NCBI GenBank assembly: GCA_021413825.1
Contig: JAIOPQ010000001.1
Location: 24,319-88,318, forward strand
Reading direction: 5' to 3'
Source: Spirochaetia bacterium
Lineage (GTDB): Bacteria; Spirochaetota; Leptospiria; Leptospirales; Leptonemataceae
Length of the DNA stretch: 64,000 nucleotides
Below, one piece after another: positions 8,861 to 17,123 of this stretch (its first letter is position 1; every line of letters starts with the position of its first letter). Under the pieces are notes generated by a model, which ran no database searches, was not told the origin of the DNA, and saw nothing but the letters and a program-made list of their open reading frames with translations. The position numbers and the translations under genes are program-made.

Positions 8861-9660
8861 CAGTGAACCCGGAACTCTTTGTCCTTGAGGGTTGTGCCGG
8901 ATTCATCAAGCACTTCCACATGATACTGACCCGGATCGAGCGGGCCTTTGAAATAAACATAGTTTGCTGTGCGTGGTGGCTTCTGTCCCAGGATTGCCTG
9001 CTCTTCAGCCTGCCCCCCGTCAACGCGATCGACCTTTACTTTGATATAGGTTGCTTTGAGCTTTTCTTCCGGCCACTGAAAGCGAATATGAACGTCATGG
9101 CCTGCACTCAGGGTTGGCTCAGTTCCCGCAAGGTCCTCGACATTTTCTGCAGTGATTTCCTGCGAGGAAACAGCTAACATGTATTTTGGTCCAAACAACC
9201 AGCCGCCAGCATAGTACACGCCGAAGCCAAGGACAACGACCAATAGCCCACCGGCTATTAGCCTGGCTTTTCCGCCAACTCCACCGCCAGAAGTTCCACC
9301 ACCATCGGTGTAATCTTCCAGACGAATATCGCTAGAAATATTATAGATGGAATCTCTTCGGGATTTCTTCAGCTCCATGCGAGAGTGCTCCTTCTGCCCA
9401 GATTCTGATGGCTGGATACCGGGGGAAACGCTTTTTATTTGCTGTCTTTCCGGTATATGTTCTGACCGGTCTTCCTGGGTGTCTGCCGGAGGAGTTTGTG
9501 CCGACGCCTGGGGCGACTCTTGAACTGGCCCGGAAGTCGTTTCCGATCCGCGCATCTCGCGCACAAATTCCTGCATGTTAGACCGGGCTTCTTTTGCGCC
9601 CATCGATTCATCCAGACGCTTGCGCGCTGCTTCACCCAATTTATCCTTTTTCGATGCCAC
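8860..9660 (-). CDS. Single-pass membrane protein coupled to ParA
   Basis: 266 residues starting with GTG, with GGAGG nine bases upstream and inside the end of the ParA gene (20-base overlap). The first 130 residues are charged and low-complexity (cytoplasmic), followed by one membrane helix (ARLIAGGLLVVVLGFGVYYAGGW) and a periplasmic beta-rich domain of about 95 residues (HIRFQWPEEKLKATYIKVKVD, then GPLDPGQYHVEVLD). No named family is recognised. The topology and coupling suggest that the cytoplasmic tail could dock the orphan ParA ATPase while the outer domain contacts the envelope; this is inference. Confidence 0.7.
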   Translation of the reverse strand: MASKKDKLGEAARKRLDESMGAKEARSNMQEFVREMRGSETTSGPVQESPQASAQTPPADTQEDRSEHIPERQQIKSVSPGIQPSESGQKEHSRMELKKSRRDSIYNISSDIRLEDYTDGGGTSGGGVGGKARLIAGGLLVVVLGFGVYYAGGWLFGPKYMLAVSSQEITAENVEDLAGTEPTLSAGHDVHIRFQWPEEKLKATYIKVKVDRVDGGQAEEQAILGQKPPRTANYVYFKGPLDPGQYHVEVLDESGTTLKDKEFRVH

Positions 9661-10402
9661 GCAGCACTTCCTCCGTTAGCGCCAGATATTCCTGCGCAAC
9701 TCGATTGCTCGGCTCATATTCAAAGACAGTTTGCTTCATTAGAAATGCTTCCTCTACTGCAACCAGTCTTGATATCTTTGTCTCAAAGATTGAAATATAT
9801 TCCTGAATCGGTTCTATCATAGCATGCGTAATTGCAGTGCGCGGATTGTACATTGTCAAAACGCCACCCAAAATTCTCAACTTTGTATTATAACGACCCT
9901 GCACGGCCTTCAACGTAGAAGAGAGTGCTGCAAGTCCATCGAGCGAGAACTTTGCGGTTTGCAAAGGTACAATTACATGCGTGGAAGCAACGAACGCATT
10001 GACCGTAATCATTCCCAGATTTGGCGGACAATCAATGATTACAAACTCATGTGGAAGTGGTTGCGCCGTCATAGCCTCAGATAGTCTGAAGAATCCATCG
10101 ATTGCCCCGGAAATTAAGCTGTCGATTTCTGCCAGGTGAATAGTGGCTGGAATCACATCCAGATTTGCATTTCGAGTTTCATGAACTAGTTGGGCTAATG
10201 GACGTTTTTCTTTGAGTGCTGCATATACTGTTCGTTCAAGTGGAAGGTCGCCCTCAAGAAAGATGGAGCTTGCGTTCGCCTGAACATCGACATCGATTAG
10301 CAGGACTTTATTCTTCCGTGAAAGTGAATCTGCAATATGAACGGCTGTTGTAGTCTTCCCCACTCCGCCTTTAGAATTTGCAACAGCAATGACTGCTTTC
10401 AC
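9641..10402 (-). CDS. ParA/MinD-family ATPase (orphan)
   Basis: 253 residues with a deviant Walker A (NSKGGVGKTTTAVHIA), switch I region DVDVQANAS and Walker B IIDCPPNLGMIT, all typical of ParA/Soj. The start is GTG in a GTGA overlap with the UbiD gene. No ParB or parS-like site is adjacent; instead the next gene is a membrane protein and the operon ends with an M23 peptidase. This makes a role in positioning envelope or polar cargo more likely than chromosome partition, as for other orphan ParA proteins; that is inference. Confidence 0.9.
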   Translation of the reverse strand: MKAVIAVANSKGGVGKTTTAVHIADSLSRKNKVLLIDVDVQANASSIFLEGDLPLERTVYAALKEKRPLAQLVHETRNANLDVIPATIHLAEIDSLISGAIDGFFRLSEAMTAQPLPHEFVIIDCPPNLGMITVNAFVASTHVIVPLQTAKFSLDGLAALSSTLKAVQGRYNTKLRILGGVLTMYNPRTAITHAMIEPIQEYISIFETKISRLVAVEEAFLMKQTVFEYEPSNRVAQEYLALTEEVLRGIEKG

Positions 10403-12318
10403 GGACGTTCCACCGCAGTTGGCTCAACACCGAACATTGCCTTCCATTTTGAATCCACGAGTCGAATGGTCGCATCGTCCATTAGATTCTCTTCCGGCCA
10501 TTCACGTTCGTATCCGTCTGCCCTGTTCTTTGAGGTTGCGTCCAGAATTGCAATTGTTCCGGCCTTCTTATTTGAAATCAGTTTCAAGTCCCGGAGCACA
10601 TCCGTATTTCCAAATAATTTCCAGAGCACAAGCGACCCATTTGTAGGCGAATCTTTGCCGTCAATTAGAAGTATAACAGTGCACGGAAGCTCCTCGACCT
10701 CAGCGAGGCTCAAGGCGTTTGCTATCCGTTCTGGGAGCTTACCACTTTCGCCCTTGTCAATGGCGAGTATCAGCACCGGATTGCGCAGATTCTCACCAAA
10801 CAAACTAGAATGGGTCACAGATACACCGCTGGCCGTGAGTTTTGTTATCCAATCCGAAACGATCCCGGCACGCCTGTCCAATGGCGCATAACGTATGTTG
10901 ATGGTTTCAGTTATTTCTTCCGGGGTTTTTGTCGTAACGTCTATTCCAAGCTTTCCGCCAAATAGAGGACGAATTCCGCTGTGATCAAGCTGATCAAGAA
11001 CACCTTCCGTAATCATAAGATCCGTTTGCAGATCAAGTCTGTCCAGGATGTGCTCTAACAGAGCCGGTTGATTCTTGTGCAAATCAACATCTGCATCCAC
11101 TACAATGAGCATCTTTGAAAAACTCATCTGGGAAAATCCCCAGAGATGACTCATTAGCTTGCGACCTTGAAATGGAAATGTCTTTTCCATTGCAAGCACA
11201 GCACAATTATGAAAGCAACCATCCCAGGGAAGCATCTGATCTTTGACTTCCGGTGCAATAAATGCAAGCATCGGTAAAAACAAACGCTCCACTGCGCGTG
11301 CTAAATAACAATCCTCCTGCGGACTGCGGCCCACAACGGTGGCCGGGAAAATTGCATTCTTGCGCATTGTTACAGCGGTTATGTGAAAACGTGGGAACGG
11401 TTCGATTGGAGTATAGTATCCTGTATGGTCCCCGAATGGACCTTCCGGGACCAAATCATCTGGATCGACGTATCCCTCTAAAATGATTTCAGCGTCCGCT
11501 GGAACTTCAAGATCATTTGTTTTGCATTTTACAACTGGAACACCACTACCGCGAACAAACCCGGCCATCAGAAGTTCATAGAGTCCAGGCGGGAGCGGAG
11601 CAATCGCAGAAAAAGGAATCGACGGATCCCCACCGAATACGACCGCAACGGGCATACGTTGCTTAGCCTTGCGATACTGTCCAAAAAAGTGCGATCCATC
11701 CTTGTGAATCTGCCAGTGCATGATTGCGGTTTTTTTGTCCAGGATCTGAATGCGATAGAGTCCTAGATTCTTTGTTTGTTCATGGAGGGAACGGGTGAGC
11801 GTCATTCCGAATGTGATAAATCGGCCCCCATCTTTGGGCCAGGATTTCAGAATAGGCAGTGCATCCAGATCTATCTGATCGCCAGTCCATACAATCTCCT
11901 GGCATGCAGCTTTCCCGAATCGTTTTTTCTTGGGTGGGAATTTTAGGATGCGATTGGCCTGGCCTGCAAGCGCGGCAAACGCGCCCAGGCTTGCAGGAGG
12001 CTTCAATTGCAATAGCTTCATGAGTTCGCGCAGTTCAGATGCAATTTCAACGAGCATTCCTTTACTTTCAGGCGTCCGTCTACGATTCAGTGAAAGCTCA
12101 AGTCGTTTATCAGACCCATATGCATTGATTAAAACTGGAAGCGAACTGCCTTCTACGTTCTCGAATAGCAATGCCTTCCCGCCTCCGGGTGAGCGAATCT
12201 GACGAAAATAGATTTCCGAAATTTCAAGATCACGCGACACGGGCGTTTGTATCCGCACCAATTCGTTTTCTGCCTCGAGCACTTTGATGAAGTCCGTTAA
12301 GTTTCGGTATGATTGCAT
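10399..12318 (-). CDS. UbiD-family prenylated-FMN decarboxylase
   Basis: 639 residues, longer than E. coli UbiD (about 490). Family hallmarks are RIQTPVSRDLEISEI near the N-terminus, NLGLYRIQILDKKTAIMHWQIHKDGSHF in the middle and EGPFGDHTGYYTPIEPFPRFHITAVTMRKNAIFPATVVG, which carries the catalytic Glu region. These enzymes decarboxylate aromatic acids in ubiquinone or menaquinone biosynthesis using prenylated FMN made by UbiX; no ubiX is in the window. The C-terminal extension (about residues 490-639) is not assigned. It sits 13 bases downstream of a small unknown gene and overlaps parA. The substrate cannot be decided from sequence. Confidence 0.87.
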   Translation of the reverse strand: MQSYRNLTDFIKVLEAENELVRIQTPVSRDLEISEIYFRQIRSPGGGKALLFENVEGSSLPVLINAYGSDKRLELSLNRRRTPESKGMLVEIASELRELMKLLQLKPPASLGAFAALAGQANRILKFPPKKKRFGKAACQEIVWTGDQIDLDALPILKSWPKDGGRFITFGMTLTRSLHEQTKNLGLYRIQILDKKTAIMHWQIHKDGSHFFGQYRKAKQRMPVAVVFGGDPSIPFSAIAPLPPGLYELLMAGFVRGSGVPVVKCKTNDLEVPADAEIILEGYVDPDDLVPEGPFGDHTGYYTPIEPFPRFHITAVTMRKNAIFPATVVGRSPQEDCYLARAVERLFLPMLAFIAPEVKDQMLPWDGCFHNCAVLAMEKTFPFQGRKLMSHLWGFSQMSFSKMLIVVDADVDLHKNQPALLEHILDRLDLQTDLMITEGVLDQLDHSGIRPLFGGKLGIDVTTKTPEEITETINIRYAPLDRRAGIVSDWITKLTASGVSVTHSSLFGENLRNPVLILAIDKGESGKLPERIANALSLAEVEELPCTVILLIDGKDSPTNGSLVLWKLFGNTDVLRDLKLISNKKAGTIAILDATSKNRADGYEREWPEENLMDDATIRLVDSKWKAMFGVEPTAVERP

Positions 12319-12331
12319 TGTGACCGATTTA

Positions 12332-12763
12332 CTATTTGCGCGCGAGCACGCCAGAGAATTGAAGCACGGCCCTTGATTGTTTTTGGTCCTGCTCTTCCAG
12401 TGAAATATGGCATCTGCTGTCGTCCATTGCCTGGAGGACTATTTTATGCGTTCCAGAGGCAATAGTAGCAAGGTCAGCTTCAAACCTTGCCTCTTCCAAC
12501 CCCAGATTGAAATCCGGAAATGCATCCGGCAATCGGGCGAATGGTGACCGAATCATTGAGATCAACTTTTCCTTGAACGGCAGTCTGCGTGTGCGAAGCG
12601 CGCTAATTGCAAGGCCCTCCGATTTGCAGCGAATCTTGAGTTTGATCTGCGCATCTTCTGGCCAGTCTACGTAACCATGCGTGCCGATTCCTTTCCAGCT
12701 TCCATTGAAGTAATCTGAAAATCCAGAAGCATCTTTAAAATGGCGAAAGATGGTTTCAGTCAT
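12332..12763 (-). CDS. Small conserved-looking protein of unknown function
   Basis: About 143 residues. The start MTETIFRHF (residue 6 of the track ORF) is preferred because it gives an ATGA overlap with the Lpt permease stop and has GGAAG eight bases upstream. No signal peptide or membrane segment is seen. The content is mixed alpha/beta with an N-terminal GSWKGIGTHGYVDW segment and a C-terminal strand pair (KIVLQAMDDSRCHISLEEQDQ, then RAVLQFSGVL). I do not recognise the family. Its place between lptF/G and ubiD in a coupled operon suggests a cytoplasmic role in envelope lipid metabolism, but that is only context. Confidence 0.65.
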   Translation of the reverse strand: MTETIFRHFKDASGFSDYFNGSWKGIGTHGYVDWPEDAQIKLKIRCKSEGLAISALRTRRLPFKEKLISMIRSPFARLPDAFPDFNLGLEEARFEADLATIASGTHKIVLQAMDDSRCHISLEEQDQKQSRAVLQFSGVLARK

Positions 12764-13857
12764 TTGCGATTCTTCCATACCATGTAGGCGGCCGCAGTTA
12801 AGAATCCAAGGGTTGGTGTCCAGGCAGCAACTGAGGGCCAGACTACGCCGTTGTTTCCCATGCTGGACATGAGTCCCGCACCCAGGTAATAAATCAAGAT
12901 TGTAATAACAGAAAGTAGTAGAGCCCGGACCAGCGGACCTGCAGACCTATGATTCCCCCCTGCACCAGCAATCGATGCAATGACCGCAACTATGAAACAG
13001 AAAAACGGAAATGCTATGAGCGAGTGAAACTGAACCTCATATGTTGTTACAGTAAAACCAAGCCTGGTTTTTTTTCTGATTTCACGAAATAGTTCAAATA
13101 CATTCAGCTCTGTTGGGTCGCGCAGCGGATTTTCAAAGAAGTCATAGTCATCTGGAAACTTCTCTGTCAGTTCATCATGCATCACAATGGAAGCTATGCT
13201 AATATCCGGGTTGAATTTCATCTCTCTGACGTTCTTAAATTTCCATGAATCGGTTTCAGGCGAGTACTGACCGGAATTTGCCTGGATCATTCGTACAGGT
13301 TTTCCATCTGTAATCTTGATGTAGTTAAAACCGCCTTTAATAGCCTTCTCTTTGCGATCCAGATAGTAGATAAAATAATATCCTTCCCGCCCACGCAGGT
13401 TTCTTTGCCACACTAAATCTTTAACAGTTGCAGTGTCCTTCTTGAAGATAGCCTGTTCTTCTGCTGCGAGTCGATTGGATGGCGTTACAACAAAATTCTG
13501 AAATAAGAATAATGTTACAACCAGACCGCCTGCAAAAATCCATATGGGAGCAACCGCTCGATAGAATGAAACGCCGGCCGAAAAAATGGCCACAAGCTCG
13601 CGCGACACACTGAACTGTGAAACTATAAAGCAAACCGCAAACATCACAGCCATCGGCAATACAAATGCTACTACAGAAGGCACTGAATACAAAAGGTACA
13701 GATAAATATGATACTTTGGAACGCGCGTTTCGATTTTAACTGTGTCAAGGGCCAGGAAGATCAGCCAGAACAACGCAAGACCGGTCAGCGAAAATACAAA
13801 CGATTTCAGGAATTCAAAGAATAGATAGCGGTCAAGGATCGAGAGTCTTTTAAACAT
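12760..13857 (-). CDS. LptF/LptG (YjgP/YjgQ) family permease
   Basis: 365 residues, the normal family length. The N-terminus LSILDRYLFFEFLKSFVFSLTGLALFW and the pattern of three N-terminal and three C-terminal membrane helices around a periplasmic jellyroll domain (about residues 135-260) identify an LPS-export half-transporter. It is half as long again shorter than the paralogue at 4388-6184, with no insertion. The start ATG shares one base with the preceding stop (TGATG), so it is coupled to the lipid-kinase-like gene. No LptB, LptC or LptA gene is visible in this window. Confidence 0.88.
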   Translation of the reverse strand: MFKRLSILDRYLFFEFLKSFVFSLTGLALFWLIFLALDTVKIETRVPKYHIYLYLLYSVPSVVAFVLPMAVMFAVCFIVSQFSVSRELVAIFSAGVSFYRAVAPIWIFAGGLVVTLFLFQNFVVTPSNRLAAEEQAIFKKDTATVKDLVWQRNLRGREGYYFIYYLDRKEKAIKGGFNYIKITDGKPVRMIQANSGQYSPETDSWKFKNVREMKFNPDISIASIVMHDELTEKFPDDYDFFENPLRDPTELNVFELFREIRKKTRLGFTVTTYEVQFHSLIAFPFFCFIVAVIASIAGAGGNHRSAGPLVRALLLSVITILIYYLGAGLMSSMGNNGVVWPSVAAWTPTLGFLTAAAYMVWKNRK

Positions 13858-14651
13858 CAGGCTCGAGCAAATAATTGCGTGGGATCAAATAGAATAGCGT
13901 CAACTGGAAACCCAAGTAACCAGGCCGCAGTTGCCATGGCCACTCCAGCAAGAATTGGGACTTCAAGATTATCATCCAGAAAACCGTTTAAGCGATTGTT
14001 GGAAAAAAATTCAGTTACGGCCGCAACCACTCCGCCAGCGAAAAGAATTGAAAGGAATGACCATTTAACTTCACCCACTAACGAATAGGCTGCAAGTCGG
14101 AGTGCATTTGGGAAATGCAAACTGATAAGCCAGGTGTGCAATGCAGAAAACAAGAATGCGGCCAAAAATCCCACCAGGAAAAATCCAAACATCCCTTCCA
14201 GGGATTTCGAATTCCAAAAACGAATCCGGCCAAACCGCCCACCAATGTAGGCTGCGGCTGGATCTCCAAGCATCAAGAAGGTGCAGGCACAACCGGCGAT
14301 TAGATCCTGCGTAAAAGTAAACAGCAATAGCGTTGCAGTCAGGTAAGGGACGGTTGCATTCATGCGACCCTTCTCCTGCTCTTTGAGGAGTGGGCCTGCA
14401 AAACGAATAAACAGATCGTTCATGCCATCGTATTTGAAGCGAAGCAGATCTACTATAATCAAAGTTGCAAGCATGATTACATTGAGCGACAGACCAACAA
14501 TCCTGGTTGCATGGATGTACCTGGAGTCAAGTAACACCATTGGATCAAAGTAGAAGAAGGCTGGCACGAGTAGTCCCAGCATATGCCAGAGTTTTCGCTT
14601 GAAGTTAAACGAGAATTGGACCGCTCTGGGCTGCACGCTGATCCATTTCAT
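13857..14651 (-). CDS. CTP-dependent polyprenol/lipid kinase-like membrane protein
   Basis: 264 residues with about seven membrane segments. FKRKLWHMLGLLVP near the N-terminus, LMLGDPAAAYIGGRFGRIRF in the middle and KSLEGMFGFFLVG after it match the DGK1/SEC59/VTE5 (dolichol or phytol kinase) branch of the cytidylyltransferase-like superfamily, where CTP is the phosphate donor. Phosphatidate cytidylyltransferase (CdsA) is less likely because its signature (S..KR..KD..) is absent. It is the first gene of the operon that continues into lptF/G and ubiD, fitting a role in phosphorylating an isoprenoid or diacyl lipid. The substrate is not known. Confidence 0.8.
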   Translation of the reverse strand: MKWISVQPRAVQFSFNFKRKLWHMLGLLVPAFFYFDPMVLLDSRYIHATRIVGLSLNVIMLATLIIVDLLRFKYDGMNDLFIRFAGPLLKEQEKGRMNATVPYLTATLLLFTFTQDLIAGCACTFLMLGDPAAAYIGGRFGRIRFWNSKSLEGMFGFFLVGFLAAFLFSALHTWLISLHFPNALRLAAYSLVGEVKWSFLSILFAGGVVAAVTEFFSNNRLNGFLDDNLEVPILAGVAMATAAWLLGFPVDAILFDPTQLFARA

Positions 14652-14699
14652 TCGCGCCAGTGTACCGTCAGCCCTGCATTCTTCCAGAACAATTCAAGC

Positions 14700-14729
14700 T
14701 TGACAGAGTCTCTTCGCAGAACGTATATT
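14700..14729 (+). promoter_or_regulatory. Sigma-70-type promoter, probably leaderless
   Basis: A consensus TTGACA (14700-14705) is followed after 18 bases by TATATT (14724-14729). The predicted transcription start (about 14736) falls at the GTG start codon (14737) of the next gene, which has no ribosome site. This predicts a leaderless mRNA. Confidence 0.6.
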
Positions 14730-14736
14730 TCGAATT

Positions 14737-15138
14737 GTGAAGCTTCGCGCCGTACATCTAATTCGCCATGTAGAGCGCGTCGACCGCGACCTTGAAGAAT
14801 TACGTCGCCTGGAACAAAGCCTCAAAGAGGATCGCGGTTATGCTGCGCGCCTGCGCGATTCCTTGATCGATGAAACCATGCGGCTTGAGCAAATCAAGAA
14901 TCGCATTATGTCCCAGGTTGTTAAAGCCCCGCTTGAACTCCCTTCAGAAGATCCCGTAGAACGCCAACTTGCAGCCATCGAAGCTGGAACCCGTAAGCCA
15001 GAGCTTGTCATTCCGGCAGCGTCCAATCGCGCTGAGAAACATGCAGAAGAGAAGCGGCTGCCCCGGGCTAAAGATGAGAAGAAAGTCGTAGCAGACTCAG
15101 GTAAGAAGCGCGCCTCCTTCGATTTCAAATACGACTGA
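14737..15138 (+). CDS. Small charged coiled-coil protein
   Basis: 133 residues starting with GTG. The first 65 residues are a charged alpha helix with coiled-coil character (VDRDLEELRRLEQSLKEDRGYAARL); the rest is a Lys/Glu-rich tail ending in FDFKYD. No signal peptide, membrane segment or known motif. The gene lies directly behind a near-consensus promoter with no room for a leader, and is followed 59 bases later by the SurA-like lipoprotein gene. The track start is accepted because no better internal start exists before residue 40. Function unknown. Confidence 0.7.
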   Translation: MKLRAVHLIRHVERVDRDLEELRRLEQSLKEDRGYAARLRDSLIDETMRLEQIKNRIMSQVVKAPLELPSEDPVERQLAAIEAGTRKPELVIPAASNRAEKHAEEKRLPRAKDEKKVVADSGKKRASFDFKYD

Positions 15139-15197
15139 ACCGTCAGGATAGCCTGGGATTCTGGTTGCCGCCCAGGGCACCAGGGCGAAAGCATGCA

Positions 15198-16607
15198 ATG
15201 CCTCAATTTTCCCGTTCCGTTTTTGTACTCACAATACTTGCACTTTCACTCTCCGTATCTGCCTGCAGGAATGACTGGCAGGTGCTATCCGAATTCGACG
15301 GCGGAAAAGTGACCCGTGGTGAAATCCGCAGCGCCTTTAAACTCATGGATGGCCAGGCCGGCCTTGAGATGCAGGATCGCGTTCTAACTGATCTTTCCCT
15401 CTTAAAAATTACAGCCCTTGAAGCAAGCAAGCAGGGGCTTGATAAGGGTGACGAATTTCAAAAACGCATGCAGGTTTTTGAAAAACTTGCATACATGGGC
15501 GCGCTTGAGCAAGAGCTCATTGGCCAGAGCAAGAAAAAGAAGTTCAAGCTAATGGAACTTCAATTTGCATATTTGCAAGAACCAACCAAGCCACAGAAGC
15601 GCAAAGAAGAAGCGGAAGATCTGGCAAAAAAGCTAAATGCAGCTTCCGATTCTGACGCACAAAAACTAATTCTCCAGAAAACTGAAAACAAGCGCTATGG
15701 AATCCTGGGCGGATACGTTGATCCACTCTGCGTTTCCTGTAATCCAAATCCGTATGCCTTCATTACAGACGCTGCGGCCAAAGCAGATGGTAAGTTCGTA
15801 GTAGTGGAAGATCCAAACGGTTTTTGGATCGTGCGTCGCATAAATGAGAAAGAATACTCTGGCGATGATGTGCGTGCCGTATTTGAAGCCTACTGGAAGA
15901 AGACAATGCGAATCGCTCGCGCAACTCTTCCTACGCTTCCAGACAACCAGGAACGCAAAGAATTCGAAAGTGCACTACTTGGAGAACCTCAGATAGAACA
16001 AATGGCCAAACAACAATCTGAACAACTCGTTAAACGCGAGTCGCAAGGCCTTTTGCAAAAGCGTATTGAAGAAAGAAAAACTAAACTGGGTTATGAAGCT
16101 CTGCCGGGCATGCGCGCATACTTTGAAAACAAAGATGCCAAAGCCCTGCCTGGGCCAGATGCGGGATTCAAGCTCTCAGGCAAAACAATTCTTTTGAGCG
16201 ACCTGATGGTTGGTCTACCAGATGACCTTTCTCCGGACAAACGCCCCATTATTCAACAAGTCCTGCTCCCGTACGAAGTGCTAAAAGATGACGAACTGCA
16301 AAAGGACACGTTGAACTCTGCTCAGTATTCTTTCCTGAAAGACTGGAATCGCAATAACCAGCTTGCAATCCTGTTTCTCGGAAAACAAAAAATACCGGAA
16401 GTAACAGAACAAGAAATCATGGATCGCTTTAAGCTGCGTCAGTTTGACGAATTCAAAAACCAATCTCTGGGTGCAGTGCGCGATCGCCTGAAAGCAGAGA
16501 TTGAATCAGGAAACCGTCAGGCGTTCATGAAAAAGACCCAGGAAGAACTTTCCAAGAAGTACAACCTGAAAATGTACAAAGACAAACTGAAAGGTGGCGA
16601 ACTGTAG
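15198..16607 (+). CDS. SurA/PrsA-like lipoprotein (parvulin-type chaperone)
   Basis: About 469 residues from the Met of MPQFSRSVFVLTILALSL (residue 12 of the track ORF), which begins a lipoprotein signal ending in LSVSAC. The start of the mature protein (FDGGKVTRGEIRSAFKLMDGQAG) has the shape of a SurA N-terminal chaperone domain. A central part (ILGGYVDPLCVSC, then GFWIVRRINEKEY) resembles the end of a rotamase domain, but the canonical parvulin active-site residues are not clear, so catalysis is uncertain. A long helical C-terminal half follows. It probably helps fold outer-membrane or periplasmic proteins. Confidence 0.75.
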   Translation: MPQFSRSVFVLTILALSLSVSACRNDWQVLSEFDGGKVTRGEIRSAFKLMDGQAGLEMQDRVLTDLSLLKITALEASKQGLDKGDEFQKRMQVFEKLAYMGALEQELIGQSKKKKFKLMELQFAYLQEPTKPQKRKEEAEDLAKKLNAASDSDAQKLILQKTENKRYGILGGYVDPLCVSCNPNPYAFITDAAAKADGKFVVVEDPNGFWIVRRINEKEYSGDDVRAVFEAYWKKTMRIARATLPTLPDNQERKEFESALLGEPQIEQMAKQQSEQLVKRESQGLLQKRIEERKTKLGYEALPGMRAYFENKDAKALPGPDAGFKLSGKTILLSDLMVGLPDDLSPDKRPIIQQVLLPYEVLKDDELQKDTLNSAQYSFLKDWNRNNQLAILFLGKQKIPEVTEQEIMDRFKLRQFDEFKNQSLGAVRDRLKAEIESGNRQAFMKKTQEELSKKYNLKMYKDKLKGGEL

Positions 16608-16615
16608 TCGGGCCA

Positions 16616-17065
16616 ATGCCCATTCAGGAATGCCTTACCGACGCATACCCTCTGGACCTGCTCTTGCTTGCAGATCCGGAGGAGTCTGTGGTCCGGTCGT
16701 ATCTCAACCGAAGCTCCTGCTTCACCTTAGTAACTGAAGATAAAGTCGTTGGTGGGTATTTGCTTTTGCCTACGCGACCCAGGACCATTGAACTTGTAAA
16801 TATTGCGGTGTATGAGGAATATCAACGCCGTGGGTTTGCGAAACAAATGATTGAGCATGCCAAAGAGCAGGCGAGAATCACAGGCTATCACACAATGGAA
16901 GTCGGCACAGCTACAACGAGTTTTGGACCGCTTGCCCTGTATCAGAGAATGGGGTTTCGGATCACTGGAATCGACTATGATTTCTTTGTGCGTCATTACA
17001 AGGAATCCATCTACGACGATGGAGTCCTCTGCAGAGATATGTTGCGGCTTTCACTCGATCTTTGA
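16616..17065 (+). CDS. GNAT-family N-acetyltransferase
   Basis: 149 residues, eight bases downstream of the SurA-like gene. The acetyl-CoA binding motif A is clear: LVNIAVYEEYQRRGFAKQMIEHAKEQAR, with R/Q-x-x-G-x-G/A character in RRGFAK. The C-terminal strand ALYQRMGFRITGIDYDFF is the usual GNAT motif B. The substrate is unknown; it may act on small molecules, as in many stand-alone GNATs. Confidence 0.85.
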   Translation: MPIQECLTDAYPLDLLLLADPEESVVRSYLNRSSCFTLVTEDKVVGGYLLLPTRPRTIELVNIAVYEEYQRRGFAKQMIEHAKEQARITGYHTMEVGTATTSFGPLALYQRMGFRITGIDYDFFVRHYKESIYDDGVLCRDMLRLSLDL

Positions 17066-17086
17066 AGATTGATCCAGGCATCTTGG

Positions 17087-17118
17087 GCCGGACATTCCTA
17101 AAATTTAGAATCTCCGGC
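17087..17118. terminator. Hairpin between convergent genes
   Basis: The 32-base dyad has GCCGGA/TCCGGC arms (six perfect pairs), one mismatch, then four more pairs (ATTC/GAAT) around an AT-rich centre. It lies between the GNAT stop (plus) and the DsbD-like stop (minus), where a bidirectional terminator would be expected. Confidence 0.5.
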
Positions 17119-17123
17119 TAACG

